Positions 1-5,969 of a DNA stretch of 5,969 nucleotides are shown piece after piece. The DNA comes from Planctomycetota bacterium (GTDB taxonomy: Bacteria; Planctomycetota; UBA1135; JALUZX01). The stretch lies in NCBI GenBank assembly GCA_027011425.1, contig JALUZX010000752.1, forward strand, positions 1 through 5,969, written 5' to 3'. The notes under the pieces are model-generated. The model worked only from the letters and a program-made list of their open reading frames with translations. It ran no database searches and had not been told where the DNA came from. Positions within the stretch are counted from its first letter, which is position 1, and every line of letters starts with the position of its first letter. Both the position numbers and the translations under genes were made by a program.

Positions 1-1
1 C

Positions 2-328
2 TACCTGGAAGTGCGGGGGCGCGCCGGGGACTTCGTGAAGGTGGGCGGCGAGGCCGTGGGCCTCCCGGCCCTGAGAGAGAAGCTGGAGGCCCTGGCCCGG
101 GAATCGGCCTTTCCGGGCCGGGCCCTCCTGGCGGCCCGGCCCGACGAAAGGCTCGGGAGCGAGCTGGTCCTGGTCTATTCCGGAGCTACGGAAGAGGAGG
201 CCCGGGGCCTGGTCCGGGCCTTCAACGAGGGGGTTCTTCCCTTCCAGAGGATCCGGTCCACAAAGTTTGTGGAAAAGGTCCCGCGCACGCCCCTGGGAAA
301 GATCGCCTGGGGGGAGATCCCCCTGTAG
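2..328 (+). CDS. AMP-forming acyl-CoA synthetase/ligase, C-terminal fragment (5' end outside window)
   Basis: The reading frame is open from base 2 to the TAG at 326-328, so only about the last 108 residues are present. They form the mobile C-terminal lid of the ANL (adenylate-forming) superfamily. An A8-like motif, RGRAGDFVKVGGE, lies at the start (about bases 14-52). A final PRTPLGKI motif follows, whose lysine (codon 299-301) matches the lysine that the family uses in the adenylation half-reaction. Such enzymes activate a carboxylate with ATP and usually transfer it to CoA. The wording around FNEGVLPFQRI recalls o-succinylbenzoate-CoA ligase-like (MenE-like) proteins, but the substrate-binding N-terminal domain is missing, so the substrate cannot be called. 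The protein looks cytosolic, with no membrane segment here. The gene converges on the next one. The GTG at 11 is an internal valine codon, not a start. Confidence 0.88.
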   Translation, partial: YLEVRGRAGDFVKVGGEAVGLPALREKLEALARESAFPGRALLAARPDERLGSELVLVYSGATEEEARGLVRAFNEGVLPFQRIRSTKFVEKVPRTPLGKIAWGEIPL

Positions 329-359
329 GGGTTCAGGAGCCCTCCCTTGTCCGACGTTC

Positions 360-385
360 GCCTGCGTCGCTTTAGCGACGCAGGC
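360..385. terminator. Perfect hairpin between convergent genes; probable bidirectional terminator
   Basis: Bases 360-370 and 375-385 are an exact 11-bp inverted repeat around a TTTA loop. An extra four-base outer match joins TCCG at 350-353 to CGGA at 391-394. The hairpin sits in the 109-bp gap between two genes that converge on it, the position expected for a shared terminator. No T-run follows the stem on either strand, so it is not a canonical intrinsic terminator. It may stop polymerase with Rho or NusG help, or only protect the 3' ends of the transcripts. Terminator function is inferred from position and symmetry. Confidence 0.6.
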
Positions 386-437
386 TCCGGCGGACTCTTC
401 ACAAAAAAGGATATGCCTCCTGCGGCCCTTGCGAAGA

Positions 438-2255
438 TCAATACCCTGCTTTGACCTCCAGGGCGTTGGAGACCCGGACGTTCGTCCCCTTGACGGCGAA
501 GGCCTGGGTATAGATCGAGGAGACTCCCCGGGCGCCGCCGGGCCAGGTCACGTGATACCATCCCCTGGAATCGGCGGATCCCATGAGGATCACCAGGGCC
601 GAGGGATCGGAGATGTCGGGCACCAGGGCGCCGCCCCAGGGAAGAGGCAGGGGAGAGGAGCGCCGCTTCAGGGAGAAGGCCAGGAAGACCGGGGCCCCCT
701 TGGCGCCGCTCTTTACGAGCAGAGTCGCCTTGCTTCCCGCCTTGGAGAGGTCGTCCCCGCAAACGGAGAGCTTCGCCGTCCCGCCGCTCCCCAGGTTCTT
801 CTGGCAATACTCGCACTCGTCGGGGATCAGGTTCCCGTTGGCGTCGTAACTGGTCCCGTTGGCGATGTCCGTGGAATCGTGCACGCCGTTCTTGTTGCAG
901 TCCCCGAGCGTCAGGAAGTAGACGTCCTGCTCGCCGTTGAAGGTGGCCGCGAAGGCCAGGTTGGCCTTGGCCTTGTCGGAGAGCATGCAGTAGTAATCGC
1001 CGATCTTGTTCTGCCTTGGCCATCCGATCCGGCTGTTCCACTTGGGGGTGGCGGGGATGTTCTTGGACCAGGTCCTCCCCGCGTCCAGGGAGTAGGCGTA
1101 GTAGAGCCTGGAGTAGGAGGCGCTGGAGCCGCGGGTGTCGTTCCAGACCACATCGATCCTTCCGTTGGGGGCCACCGAGATGGTTCCGAACCACTGGTAG
1201 GCGTAGGAAGTCGAGGGATCGTCGTTGACCCTGACCGGCGCGCTGAAGGAGTTTCCCCCGTTGGTGCTCCGCACGAAGTGCACGTCCATGGGGTCCCTCC
1301 CGGGAGGATTCACCGAGCAAAGCAGGTAGACGTATCCCCTCCGGGTGGGATCGACCACGACCTGCGCCTGGCCCAGGAGGCCCCTGGGATTGGGCGTGCC
1401 GCCGAAGCCCATGCTCCCCCCCATGTTCACGAACCTGGCCGAAAAAGTCGGGGTCCGCTTGGGATCCTTGGCGTTGACGGATTTCGCCAGGACGAAACGG
1501 CTGAAATACTGCCGGTAGAGCCCGAAGGCGTAGAGGGTCCCGGCCTTGTCCTGGGCGAGGGTCCCGAAGGTCGGGTAGTAGGGGACCCGCACGGGAGAGG
1601 AGAAGGAGACTCCGCCGTTGGTGGAACGTACGAACGTCCTGGGCCCGTGGAGGACCTGCCAGATGACGTAGATGTTCCCCCGGCCGATGGAGGAGGACTT
1701 GTCCACCAGCATCCAGGCCTTGTCCCCCCCCGTGAGGTAGGTGGGCCCAGTGAAAGAGACGCCGCCGTTGAAGGAACGGAAGAGCTTGAGGGTCCGCCCG
1801 CCCGGGTAGGAGAGGTAGTAGAAGCGCCCCTTCACGTCCGTGTCCAGGACGGGATCGCTGTTGAAGAGGTTCTTCTGGATCGGCCCGGGGAAGGTCCAGG
1901 TCTTGCCGCCGTCGTGGCTCCATGCATACCCGTTCTTCCGGAAATTCGAATGCACCGTGTCGAACTGGCGCCAGCCGATCACGATCCTTTTTGGATTCGT
2001 CGGGTCGATGGCGATGGAGGGCTCGTTGGCTGCGTCGCCACGGATGTTGCGGCCGAACCTGTCCACGTTGACCTGGACGCTTTCGAAAGGCCCGTATTTC
2101 ACGATGGACCTGCCCGCGGCGGTGGGCCCGTAGCCGCTTCTCGGCGCAGGCTTGCCGGGGGGATCGCCCGGCTTCTCGAGGATGACCTGGGCGAAGATTC
2201 CGGCCTGGAAGGACACTCCCAGGAGGAGAGCGAAGACGAGAGTTTTCTTGGACAT
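438..2255 (-). CDS. Secreted sialidase-fold (BNR/Asp-box) beta-propeller protein with calcium-loop segment and C-terminal planctomycete-type domain
   Basis: This encodes 605 residues from the ATG at 2253-2255. That start was chosen because AAGGAGG lies 10 nt upstream and the protein then begins with a classic signal peptide: MSKK, a hydrophobic stretch and a likely cut near the AQ at 22-23. Export is therefore expected. An upstream in-frame start at 2360 would hide the signal. Residues about 75-448 form a sialidase-like propeller with five Asp-boxes: SHDGGKTW 113, SFNGGVSF 161, STNGGVSF 211, STNGGNSF 330 and SLDAGRTW 389. EPSIAIDP at 78 and VVWNDTRG at 369 are also typical of BNR proteins. 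No FRIP-type sialidase motif is seen, so glycan hydrolysis is uncertain. Residues 451-482 hold two Asp/Asn-rich calcium-type loops. Residues 484-605, with Cys484 and Cys499, resemble a C-terminal domain of secreted planctomycete proteins. A glycan-binding or structural role is equally possible. The gene appears monocistronic. Confidence 0.87.
   Translation of the reverse strand: MSKKTLVFALLLGVSFQAGIFAQVILEKPGDPPGKPAPRSGYGPTAAGRSIVKYGPFESVQVNVDRFGRNIRGDAANEPSIAIDPTNPKRIVIGWRQFDTVHSNFRKNGYAWSHDGGKTWTFPGPIQKNLFNSDPVLDTDVKGRFYYLSYPGGRTLKLFRSFNGGVSFTGPTYLTGGDKAWMLVDKSSSIGRGNIYVIWQVLHGPRTFVRSTNGGVSFSSPVRVPYYPTFGTLAQDKAGTLYAFGLYRQYFSRFVLAKSVNAKDPKRTPTFSARFVNMGGSMGFGGTPNPRGLLGQAQVVVDPTRRGYVYLLCSVNPPGRDPMDVHFVRSTNGGNSFSAPVRVNDDPSTSYAYQWFGTISVAPNGRIDVVWNDTRGSSASYSRLYYAYSLDAGRTWSKNIPATPKWNSRIGWPRQNKIGDYYCMLSDKAKANLAFAATFNGEQDVYFLTLGDCNKNGVHDSTDIANGTSYDANGNLIPDECEYCQKNLGSGGTAKLSVCGDDLSKAGSKATLLVKSGAKGAPVFLAFSLKRRSSPLPLPWGGALVPDISDPSALVILMGSADSRGWYHVTWPGGARGVSSIYTQAFAVKGTNVRVSNALEVKAGY
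810..905 (-). other. Calcium-loop (dockerin / thrombospondin type 3-like) segment in the secreted protein
   Basis: Residues 451-482 of the sialidase-fold protein read as two successive Asp/Asn loops. The first is DCNKNGVHDSTD, with acidic or amide side chains at 452, 454, 456, 460 and 463. The second is DANGNLIPDE, with 471, 473, 475 and 479. This D-x-N-x-N-G-x-x-D spacing is that of calcium-binding loops in dockerin type I and thrombospondin type 3 repeats. The paired form ending in PDECE is, from memory, frequent in secreted planctomycete proteins as a linker between the catalytic or propeller part and the C-terminal domain. Calcium binding is inferred. A true dockerin-cohesin function is not shown. 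Confidence 0.7.
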
Positions 2256-2265
2256 GGGGAAAGAA

Positions 2266-2272
2266 CCTCCTT
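2266..2272 (-). promoter_or_regulatory. Shine-Dalgarno site fixing the start of the sialidase-fold gene
   Basis: On the minus strand these bases read AAGGAGG, a full anti-Shine-Dalgarno match, with a 10-nt spacer to the ATG at 2253-2255. This decides the start in favour of 2255 over the upstream ATG at 2358-2360, which would place 35 residues before the signal peptide. Confidence 0.85.
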
Positions 2273-2331
2273 GGAAGGGAAGAAAGACGAGAAAAGATGA
2301 TGTTCTTTGGATGCTGATCGCCGGGGGCGAC

Positions 2332-2352
2332 AAAAAGGAAAAAGGAAAAAGA
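2332..2352. repeat. Three tandem 7-bp A-rich units in the minus-strand leader
   Basis: On the plus strand the bases read AAAAAGG, AAAAAGG, AAAAAGA without interruption. On the minus strand, the sense strand for the sialidase-fold gene, this is a T-rich run of C(U)5-type units. It lies 77-97 nt upstream of the start codon and just downstream of a TTGACG hexamer. It could be part of the promoter, a pyrimidine-rich leader, or a simple slippage-prone repeat. Confidence 0.55.
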
Positions 2353-2536
2353 GCCGTCAAAGTCTACCCTTTCCCTAGCGATTCCTTGGCAAGGAAGCCC
2401 CGATCCCGGGCAGGACTGTCTCGATCCGGTACCACCGGCGCCCTCCGAGGCGGCCTTGCGCCCCGGTGCCGGGCCCCTTAACTTGCCTTTTTTGTCAGGT
2501 TTTTCTGCCCGCGGAAGAAACAGGGTCGAACCGAAA

Positions 2537-2541
2537 GGAGG
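2537..2541 (+). promoter_or_regulatory. Shine-Dalgarno site fixing the start of the flavoprotein gene
   Basis: GGAGG, within GAAAGGAGGG, lies 5 nt before the ATG at 2547-2549. It supports the start giving MARPLLLQ, after which the protein aligns with the usual N-terminus of this flavoprotein family. The in-frame ATG at 2466 has no such site and would add 27 unrelated residues. Confidence 0.85.
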
Positions 2542-2546
2542 GCCCC

Positions 2547-4505
2547 ATGGCGCGCCCGCTTCTTCTCCAACCCGCCCGGATCGGCTCCCTGGCCCTTCCC
2601 AACCGGGTGGTCATGACCACGGTCAAGCTTGGCTATGCAGGAAAAGACGGCCAGGCGACGGACCGGCACCTGGCCTTCTATGTCCGCCGCGCCCAGGGCC
2701 GGGCGGGCCTCCTCACCACGGAGCCCATGTATGTCCAACCCAACGGAAAGGAGATCCCCTCCCAGCTCGGGATCTACGACGACTCTTTCCTCCCCGGCCT
2801 GGAGCGGCTTGCCGGGGCGGTCCACCAGGCCGGGGGGCGGATCATGGCCCACATCAACCACGCGGGCCGGGCGGCCAATCCCAAGCTGGTCTCCCCGGAA
2901 AACCTGGTCTCCGCCTCGGCCGTGCCCTGTCCCGCCAACAAGGCCGTCCCCCGCCCCCTGGAGAAGAAGGAGATCCAGGACCTGGTGGAGGCCTTCGCCG
3001 CGGCGGCGGAGAGGGCGAAGAAGGCCGGATTCGACGCCCTGGAGATCCCTTTCAGCCACGGCTACCTGGTCCACCAGTTCCTCTCGCCTCACACAAACAA
3101 GCGGGACGACGAATACGGGGGGAATTTCGAAAACCGGTTCCGCTTCGGACGGGAGATCCTCCAGACCGTAAGGGACAGGGTGGGGCCGGACTTTCCCCTG
3201 GTGGTCCGGATGAACGCCGAGGACCACTTCCAAGGCGGCATGACCCTGGACGACGCCCTCCGGCTCGCCCGGCGGCTCGAGGAAGCCGGCGCGGACGCCC
3301 TGAGCGTCTCCTCGGGAACCATGTGCGAAACGCCGCCCTTTTGCCTCTACCCCATCGGGACCCCCAAGGCCCATCTCCTCCCGGCGGCCGCGGAGATCCG
3401 CAAGAACGTCTCCATTCCCGTGATCACGGCCGGGCGGATTCGTTCTCCCCAGGTGGCCGAGGAGGCCCTCCGGGAGGGACAGACCGACCTGGTGGGCCTT
3501 GGGCGGGCCTTTCTCGCCGATCCGGACTGGGTCCGCAAGGTGGAGGAGGGAGACGAGGAGGCCGTCCTCCTTTGCGCCGCCTGCCACCAGGGATGCCTCT
3601 TCGAACTGCGGAAGGCCCGCGGCACATCCTGCATGTTCAACCCTCTCACCGGAAGGGAGGGGGAGATCCGGATCGAAAAGACCGGCGCGCCCAAGCGTGT
3701 CCTGGTGGCGGGCGGCGGACCCGGCGGTATGGAGGCCGCCCTCGTCGCCGCGTGGAGAGGCCGCCAGGTCACCCTCTTCGAAAAGGAGAACCGCCTGGGA
3801 GGCCAGATCTTCCTTGCCGCCAAGGTCCCCACAAAGGAGGAATTCGCCGACTTCGTAAAGTGGCAGGCCCTCATGATGGAAAGGGCCGGGGTGGATGTCC
3901 GCCTGGGGGTCGAAGTCACGGCGGACCTGATCGAGGAGCTGGATCCCCAGGCCGTCGTCCTGGCCACGGGGGGCCGCCCCCGGATTCCCGGCCTTCCCGG
4001 CCTGGAAGAGACCCGGTGGACCACAGCCTACGACATCCTGGCAGGAAAGAGCCGGGTCTCCACCAGGACGGCCTTCGTCGTGGGCGGAGGGACGGTGGGG
4101 CTGGAAGCGGCGGAATTCCTGGCCCGCCAGGGCGTGGAGGTGACCGCCGTCAAGCGCAAGCCGGAGCTCGCCGCCTCCATGGACCCCCTTCCGGCGGCGG
4201 TCTTCCTCGAACGCCTCAAAAAGGAAGGGGTCCAGATCCTCACGGGATACGCCATCACCCGCTTCCAGACCGACAAGGAGGGCAACACCACGGTCTTCGC
4301 AAGGCCCTGGCCGGAAAGGGAGGGCGAACCGGAGCGGGCCTTCCCGGCGGAGACGGTGGTCATCGCCCTGGGGCTGGAACCCGAAAACAGGCTGGCCCGG
4401 GAGATCGGGGGAAGACCGGGGGTGTTCGTCGTCGGAGACGCACGGGAACCCAGGGAAATCCTGGATGCCGTATGGGAGGGGTTCGAGGCGGGCCTGAAGG
4501 TCTGA
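2547..4505 (+). CDS. NADH/NADPH:flavin oxidoreductase, 2,4-dienoyl-CoA reductase (FadH)-like, FMN / 4Fe-4S / FAD
   Basis: The 652-residue product is close to the length of E. coli FadH, about 670. Residues 1-335 form an Old Yellow Enzyme TIM barrel for FMN, with NHAGR at 104-108 and the family Tyr at 173 in HGYLVHQFLSPHTNKR. Cysteines 343, 346, 350 and 362 have the C-x2-C-x3-C-x11-C spacing of the FadH 4Fe-4S site. An FAD fold follows, with GGGPGG at 389-394 and Glu412. A second dinucleotide fold (GGGTVG, 513-518) should bind NAD(P)H. VVGD at 628-631 closes the FAD site. Electrons should run NAD(P)H to FAD, Fe-S, FMN and substrate. The substrate is unknown: dienoyl-CoA, bile-acid-like enones and other enoates are all handled by relatives. 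Trimethylamine dehydrogenase is unlikely, because the FMN-linking Cys and the C-x2-C-x2-C spacing are absent. The protein looks cytosolic, and its gene stands alone. Confidence 0.9.
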   Translation: MARPLLLQPARIGSLALPNRVVMTTVKLGYAGKDGQATDRHLAFYVRRAQGRAGLLTTEPMYVQPNGKEIPSQLGIYDDSFLPGLERLAGAVHQAGGRIMAHINHAGRAANPKLVSPENLVSASAVPCPANKAVPRPLEKKEIQDLVEAFAAAAERAKKAGFDALEIPFSHGYLVHQFLSPHTNKRDDEYGGNFENRFRFGREILQTVRDRVGPDFPLVVRMNAEDHFQGGMTLDDALRLARRLEEAGADALSVSSGTMCETPPFCLYPIGTPKAHLLPAAAEIRKNVSIPVITAGRIRSPQVAEEALREGQTDLVGLGRAFLADPDWVRKVEEGDEEAVLLCAACHQGCLFELRKARGTSCMFNPLTGREGEIRIEKTGAPKRVLVAGGGPGGMEAALVAAWRGRQVTLFEKENRLGGQIFLAAKVPTKEEFADFVKWQALMMERAGVDVRLGVEVTADLIEELDPQAVVLATGGRPRIPGLPGLEETRWTTAYDILAGKSRVSTRTAFVVGGGTVGLEAAEFLARQGVEVTAVKRKPELAASMDPLPAAVFLERLKKEGVQILTGYAITRFQTDKEGNTTVFARPWPEREGEPERAFPAETVVIALGLEPENRLAREIGGRPGVFVVGDAREPREILDAVWEGFEAGLKV

Positions 4506-4514
4506 CGGCCCGAC

Positions 4515-5969
4515 TCAATCCGGGTCCAGGGGGAGGCGGACCGTAAAGGTCGTCCCCTTGCCTTCTTCGGACGCGAAAAAGATCTCCCCGCCGTGGGCGC
4601 CGGCAACGACGGACTGGGCGTAGGCCAGCCCCTTTCCGGAGCCGATGCCCACCCCCTTGGTGGAAAAGAAGGGGTTGAAGATCCGGTCCCGGAGGTCCTC
4701 GGGGATCCCCGTTCCCTCGTCTTCCACCTGGATCTCCACGGCCCCCTTCGCCGGCCGGGTCCGGATCCGGACCTTCCCGGTTCCTTCCTCCGGCCCCTCC
4801 TCCTCGATCCTGGCCTTCACGGCCTGGATGGCGTTGGAAAGGAGAATGAGGAAAGTCTGCTGGAGTTCCGTGTTGTATCCCAAAACCTCGGGCAGGTCAG
4901 GCGCCAGGTCCGTCTCCACATCCACCGATCCTCCCCATTGGCCCTGGGAGAGCATGACGGCTTTCCGGACCTCTTCGTTGACGTCCACCGGGGCCTTTCT
5001 GCCCTTGCGGGGCTCGGCGAAGGATTTCATGGCCTCCACGATCTTCCGGACCCGCCCCAACCCTTCCAGGGACTGGTCCAGGGCGTCCGGGATCTCTTCC
5101 TCCAGGAAATCCAGGTCGCACTCCTCCACGCATTCCTGGAATTCCTTCAGGCCCTCCCCGCCGCGGGCGGCAAGGAGTTCCCGGACTCTCTCCAAGGCCC
5201 GGAAGAGGCCCGCCGCGGCGTTTTTCAGAAACCGGAGGTTGTCCCCAACGAATTGGAGAGGCGTATTGATCTCGTGGGCCACCCCGGCGGCGAGACGGCC
5301 CACGGACTCCATCTTCTGGGCCTGGAGAACCCTCCTTTCCAGTGCCTTCCTCTCCCGTAGGTCGATAATACTGACAAGGAGATATTCCTTTCCCTCCATC
5401 TCCACGGCCGAGATATTTCTCAGGATCGGAATCGTGCTCCCGTCCAGCCGCCTCAGTATCGTCTCTTCCTTGTTCAGGTCCTTTCCCTCGTCCAGGAAGG
5501 GGCAGAGTCCGTCCCTGTAGCGGCAGAAGAGGGCGCACGGCTTGCCCAAAACATTCCGGGGGGTTTCCGCCCCGATCAATCCCAGGGCGAAAGAATTCAC
5601 CCCCACCACCGTCCGGGTCCCCTGGTTCACAAGGATGACGCCCACCGGGATGGTGTCGAGCAGGTTCCGGAGGTAGGTCTCCCTCTTCTTGAGGAGGCCC
5701 GCCATGGCCTTGACTTCCTCAAGGGAATTCCTGAACTCGTCCTGGGAAGTCAGGTAAAGGATGGGGAGGTCGTCCCAGGGGAAATCCCGGAAGGAGAAAT
5801 GCCACATTTCGTCCGCCGTGACCGGATCGGGACGGGCCACCAGGAGATACCCGGCCCCGGCCCGGACCCACGCCCCGGTAAGAGGCAGATTCTCTCCACC
5901 GGCCAGAAGAGTCCACCGGCCCGGTTTCTCCAGGGACTCTTCCAGCAAGGAAAGGGTGGGAAGGGCCCC
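4515..5969 (-). CDS. PAS-domain sensor histidine kinase (5' end outside window)
   Basis: The frame is open from the right edge to the TGA at 4515-4517. The TTG at 5946-5948 lies inside it and is probably not the start. Numbering from that codon, residues 1-67 are an unrecognised, probably sensory region. Residues 68-92 look like a helical linker. A PAS domain spans about 92-200, with Cys138, Cys142 and Cys149 in a C-x3-C-x6-CP pattern. The phosphoacceptor is His225 in GVAHEINTP. A long acidic helical stretch leads to SLEGLGRVRKIV at 293. The ATPase domain has an N-box (Asn372), DEGTGIP at 410, FNPFFSTK at 424 and GSGKGLAYA at 436-444. All catalytic motifs are intact, so it should autophosphorylate and pass phosphate to a response regulator, which is not in view. 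No membrane segment is visible, suggesting cytosolic sensing. It converges on the flavoprotein gene with only 9 bp between stops. Confidence 0.92.
   Translation of the reverse strand, partial: GALPTLSLLEESLEKPGRWTLLAGGENLPLTGAWVRAGAGYLLVARPDPVTADEMWHFSFRDFPWDDLPILYLTSQDEFRNSLEEVKAMAGLLKKRETYLRNLLDTIPVGVILVNQGTRTVVGVNSFALGLIGAETPRNVLGKPCALFCRYRDGLCPFLDEGKDLNKEETILRRLDGSTIPILRNISAVEMEGKEYLLVSIIDLRERKALERRVLQAQKMESVGRLAAGVAHEINTPLQFVGDNLRFLKNAAAGLFRALERVRELLAARGGEGLKEFQECVEECDLDFLEEEIPDALDQSLEGLGRVRKIVEAMKSFAEPRKGRKAPVDVNEEVRKAVMLSQGQWGGSVDVETDLAPDLPEVLGYNTELQQTFLILLSNAIQAVKARIEEEGPEEGTGKVRIRTRPAKGAVEIQVEDEGTGIPEDLRDRIFNPFFSTKGVGIGSGKGLAYAQSVVAGAHGGEIFFASEEGKGTTFTVRLPLDPD

Larger units (their letters stand above)
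2256..2546. promoter_or_regulatory. Divergent intergenic region: promoters and leaders for the sialidase-fold and flavoprotein genes
   Basis: This 291-bp gap separates two divergent starts and must hold both promoters. It is less GC-rich than its flanks near 2281-2352. On the minus strand a TTGACG hexamer (2355-2360) matches a sigma-70 -35 box, but no good TATAAT-like box follows at 16-18 bp, so I do not call a promoter. On the plus strand the stretch at 2478-2510 is T-rich, again without a clear pair of boxes. A short dyad, CCGGT-acc-ACCGG, lies at 2426-2438. No small gene with a credible ribosome site was seen here. Confidence 0.6.

Noticed and set aside
310..331. Two mutually exclusive short hairpins at the ligase stop codon (GGGGG-AGAT-CCCCC and CCCC-TGTA-GGGG)
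   Set aside because: Stems of four to five GC pairs inside coding sequence are likely chance in this composition, and a much stronger hairpin lies just downstream.
175..1923. Long open frame on the minus strand in another phase of the sialidase-fold gene
   Set aside because: The translation is rich in Arg, Gly, Pro and Leu with no domain motif. The true gene in this region has a signal peptide, five Asp-boxes and a strong ribosome site. This is a GC-codon shadow.
267..2300. Long plus-strand open frame antisense to the sialidase-fold gene
   Set aside because: It has low-complexity Gly/Val/Pro/Arg composition, no credible ribosome site or motif, and overlaps the end of the ligase gene. Long antisense frames are expected in high-GC coding DNA.
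2256..2360. Alternative upstream start (ATG 2358-2360) for the sialidase-fold gene
   Set aside because: It would add 35 residues before an obvious signal peptide and lacks the AAGGAGG site that precedes the ATG at 2253-2255.
2456..2483. TTGCGC and TTAACT as a sigma-70 promoter pair for the flavoprotein gene
   Set aside because: The -10 candidate matches only three of six consensus bases and the -35 candidate is weak, so the pair is not above chance.
4523..4542. GGTCC/GGACC stem near the end of the kinase gene as a terminator
   Set aside because: It has only five pairs with a 10-nt loop, no T-run, and lies inside the kinase coding sequence.
2456..4546. Long plus-strand open frame overlapping the flavoprotein gene in another phase
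   Set aside because: The translation is almost all Gly, Pro, Arg and Ala with no motif, while the overlapping frame has complete FMN, Fe-S and FAD signatures.

Overview
The window is GC-rich, densely coding bacterial DNA with four protein genes. Two of them run off the edges. No RNA gene, mobile element, CRISPR array or origin was seen. The best clue to the host is the secreted protein encoded at 438-2255. It joins an Asp-box beta-propeller to an Asp/Asn-rich calcium-loop segment and a C-terminal domain of a type I associate (from memory, not a search) with secreted proteins of Planctomycetota. High GC, strong GGAGG ribosome sites and a soluble PAS histidine kinase fit that placement. Myxococcota, Acidobacteriota or a deltaproteobacterial lineage remain possible.

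Layout: (1) 2-328, plus strand, is the 3' end of an AMP-forming acyl-CoA synthetase or ligase. (2) 329-437 is a convergent intergenic gap with a perfect 11-bp hairpin. (3) 438-2255, minus strand, encodes a secreted sialidase-fold protein with a signal peptide. (4) 2256-2546 is a 291-bp divergent promoter and leader region with a pyrimidine-rich leader on the minus strand. (5) 2547-4505, plus strand, encodes a 652-residue iron-sulfur flavoprotein of the Old Yellow Enzyme / 2,4-dienoyl-CoA reductase family. (6) 4515-5969, minus strand, encodes a PAS sensor histidine kinase whose N-terminus lies beyond the window.

The genes do not form an obvious operon. Neighbours alternate in strand: convergent, divergent, convergent. 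The ligase and the reductase could both handle acyl-CoA or aromatic substrates, but nothing in the sequence links them directly. No response regulator is visible for the kinase. I found no convincing previously undescribed system. The points most worth a second look are an apparent His-to-Cys change in the reductase active site, a three-cysteine PAS domain in the kinase, and a sialidase-like propeller with no visible catalytic signature.
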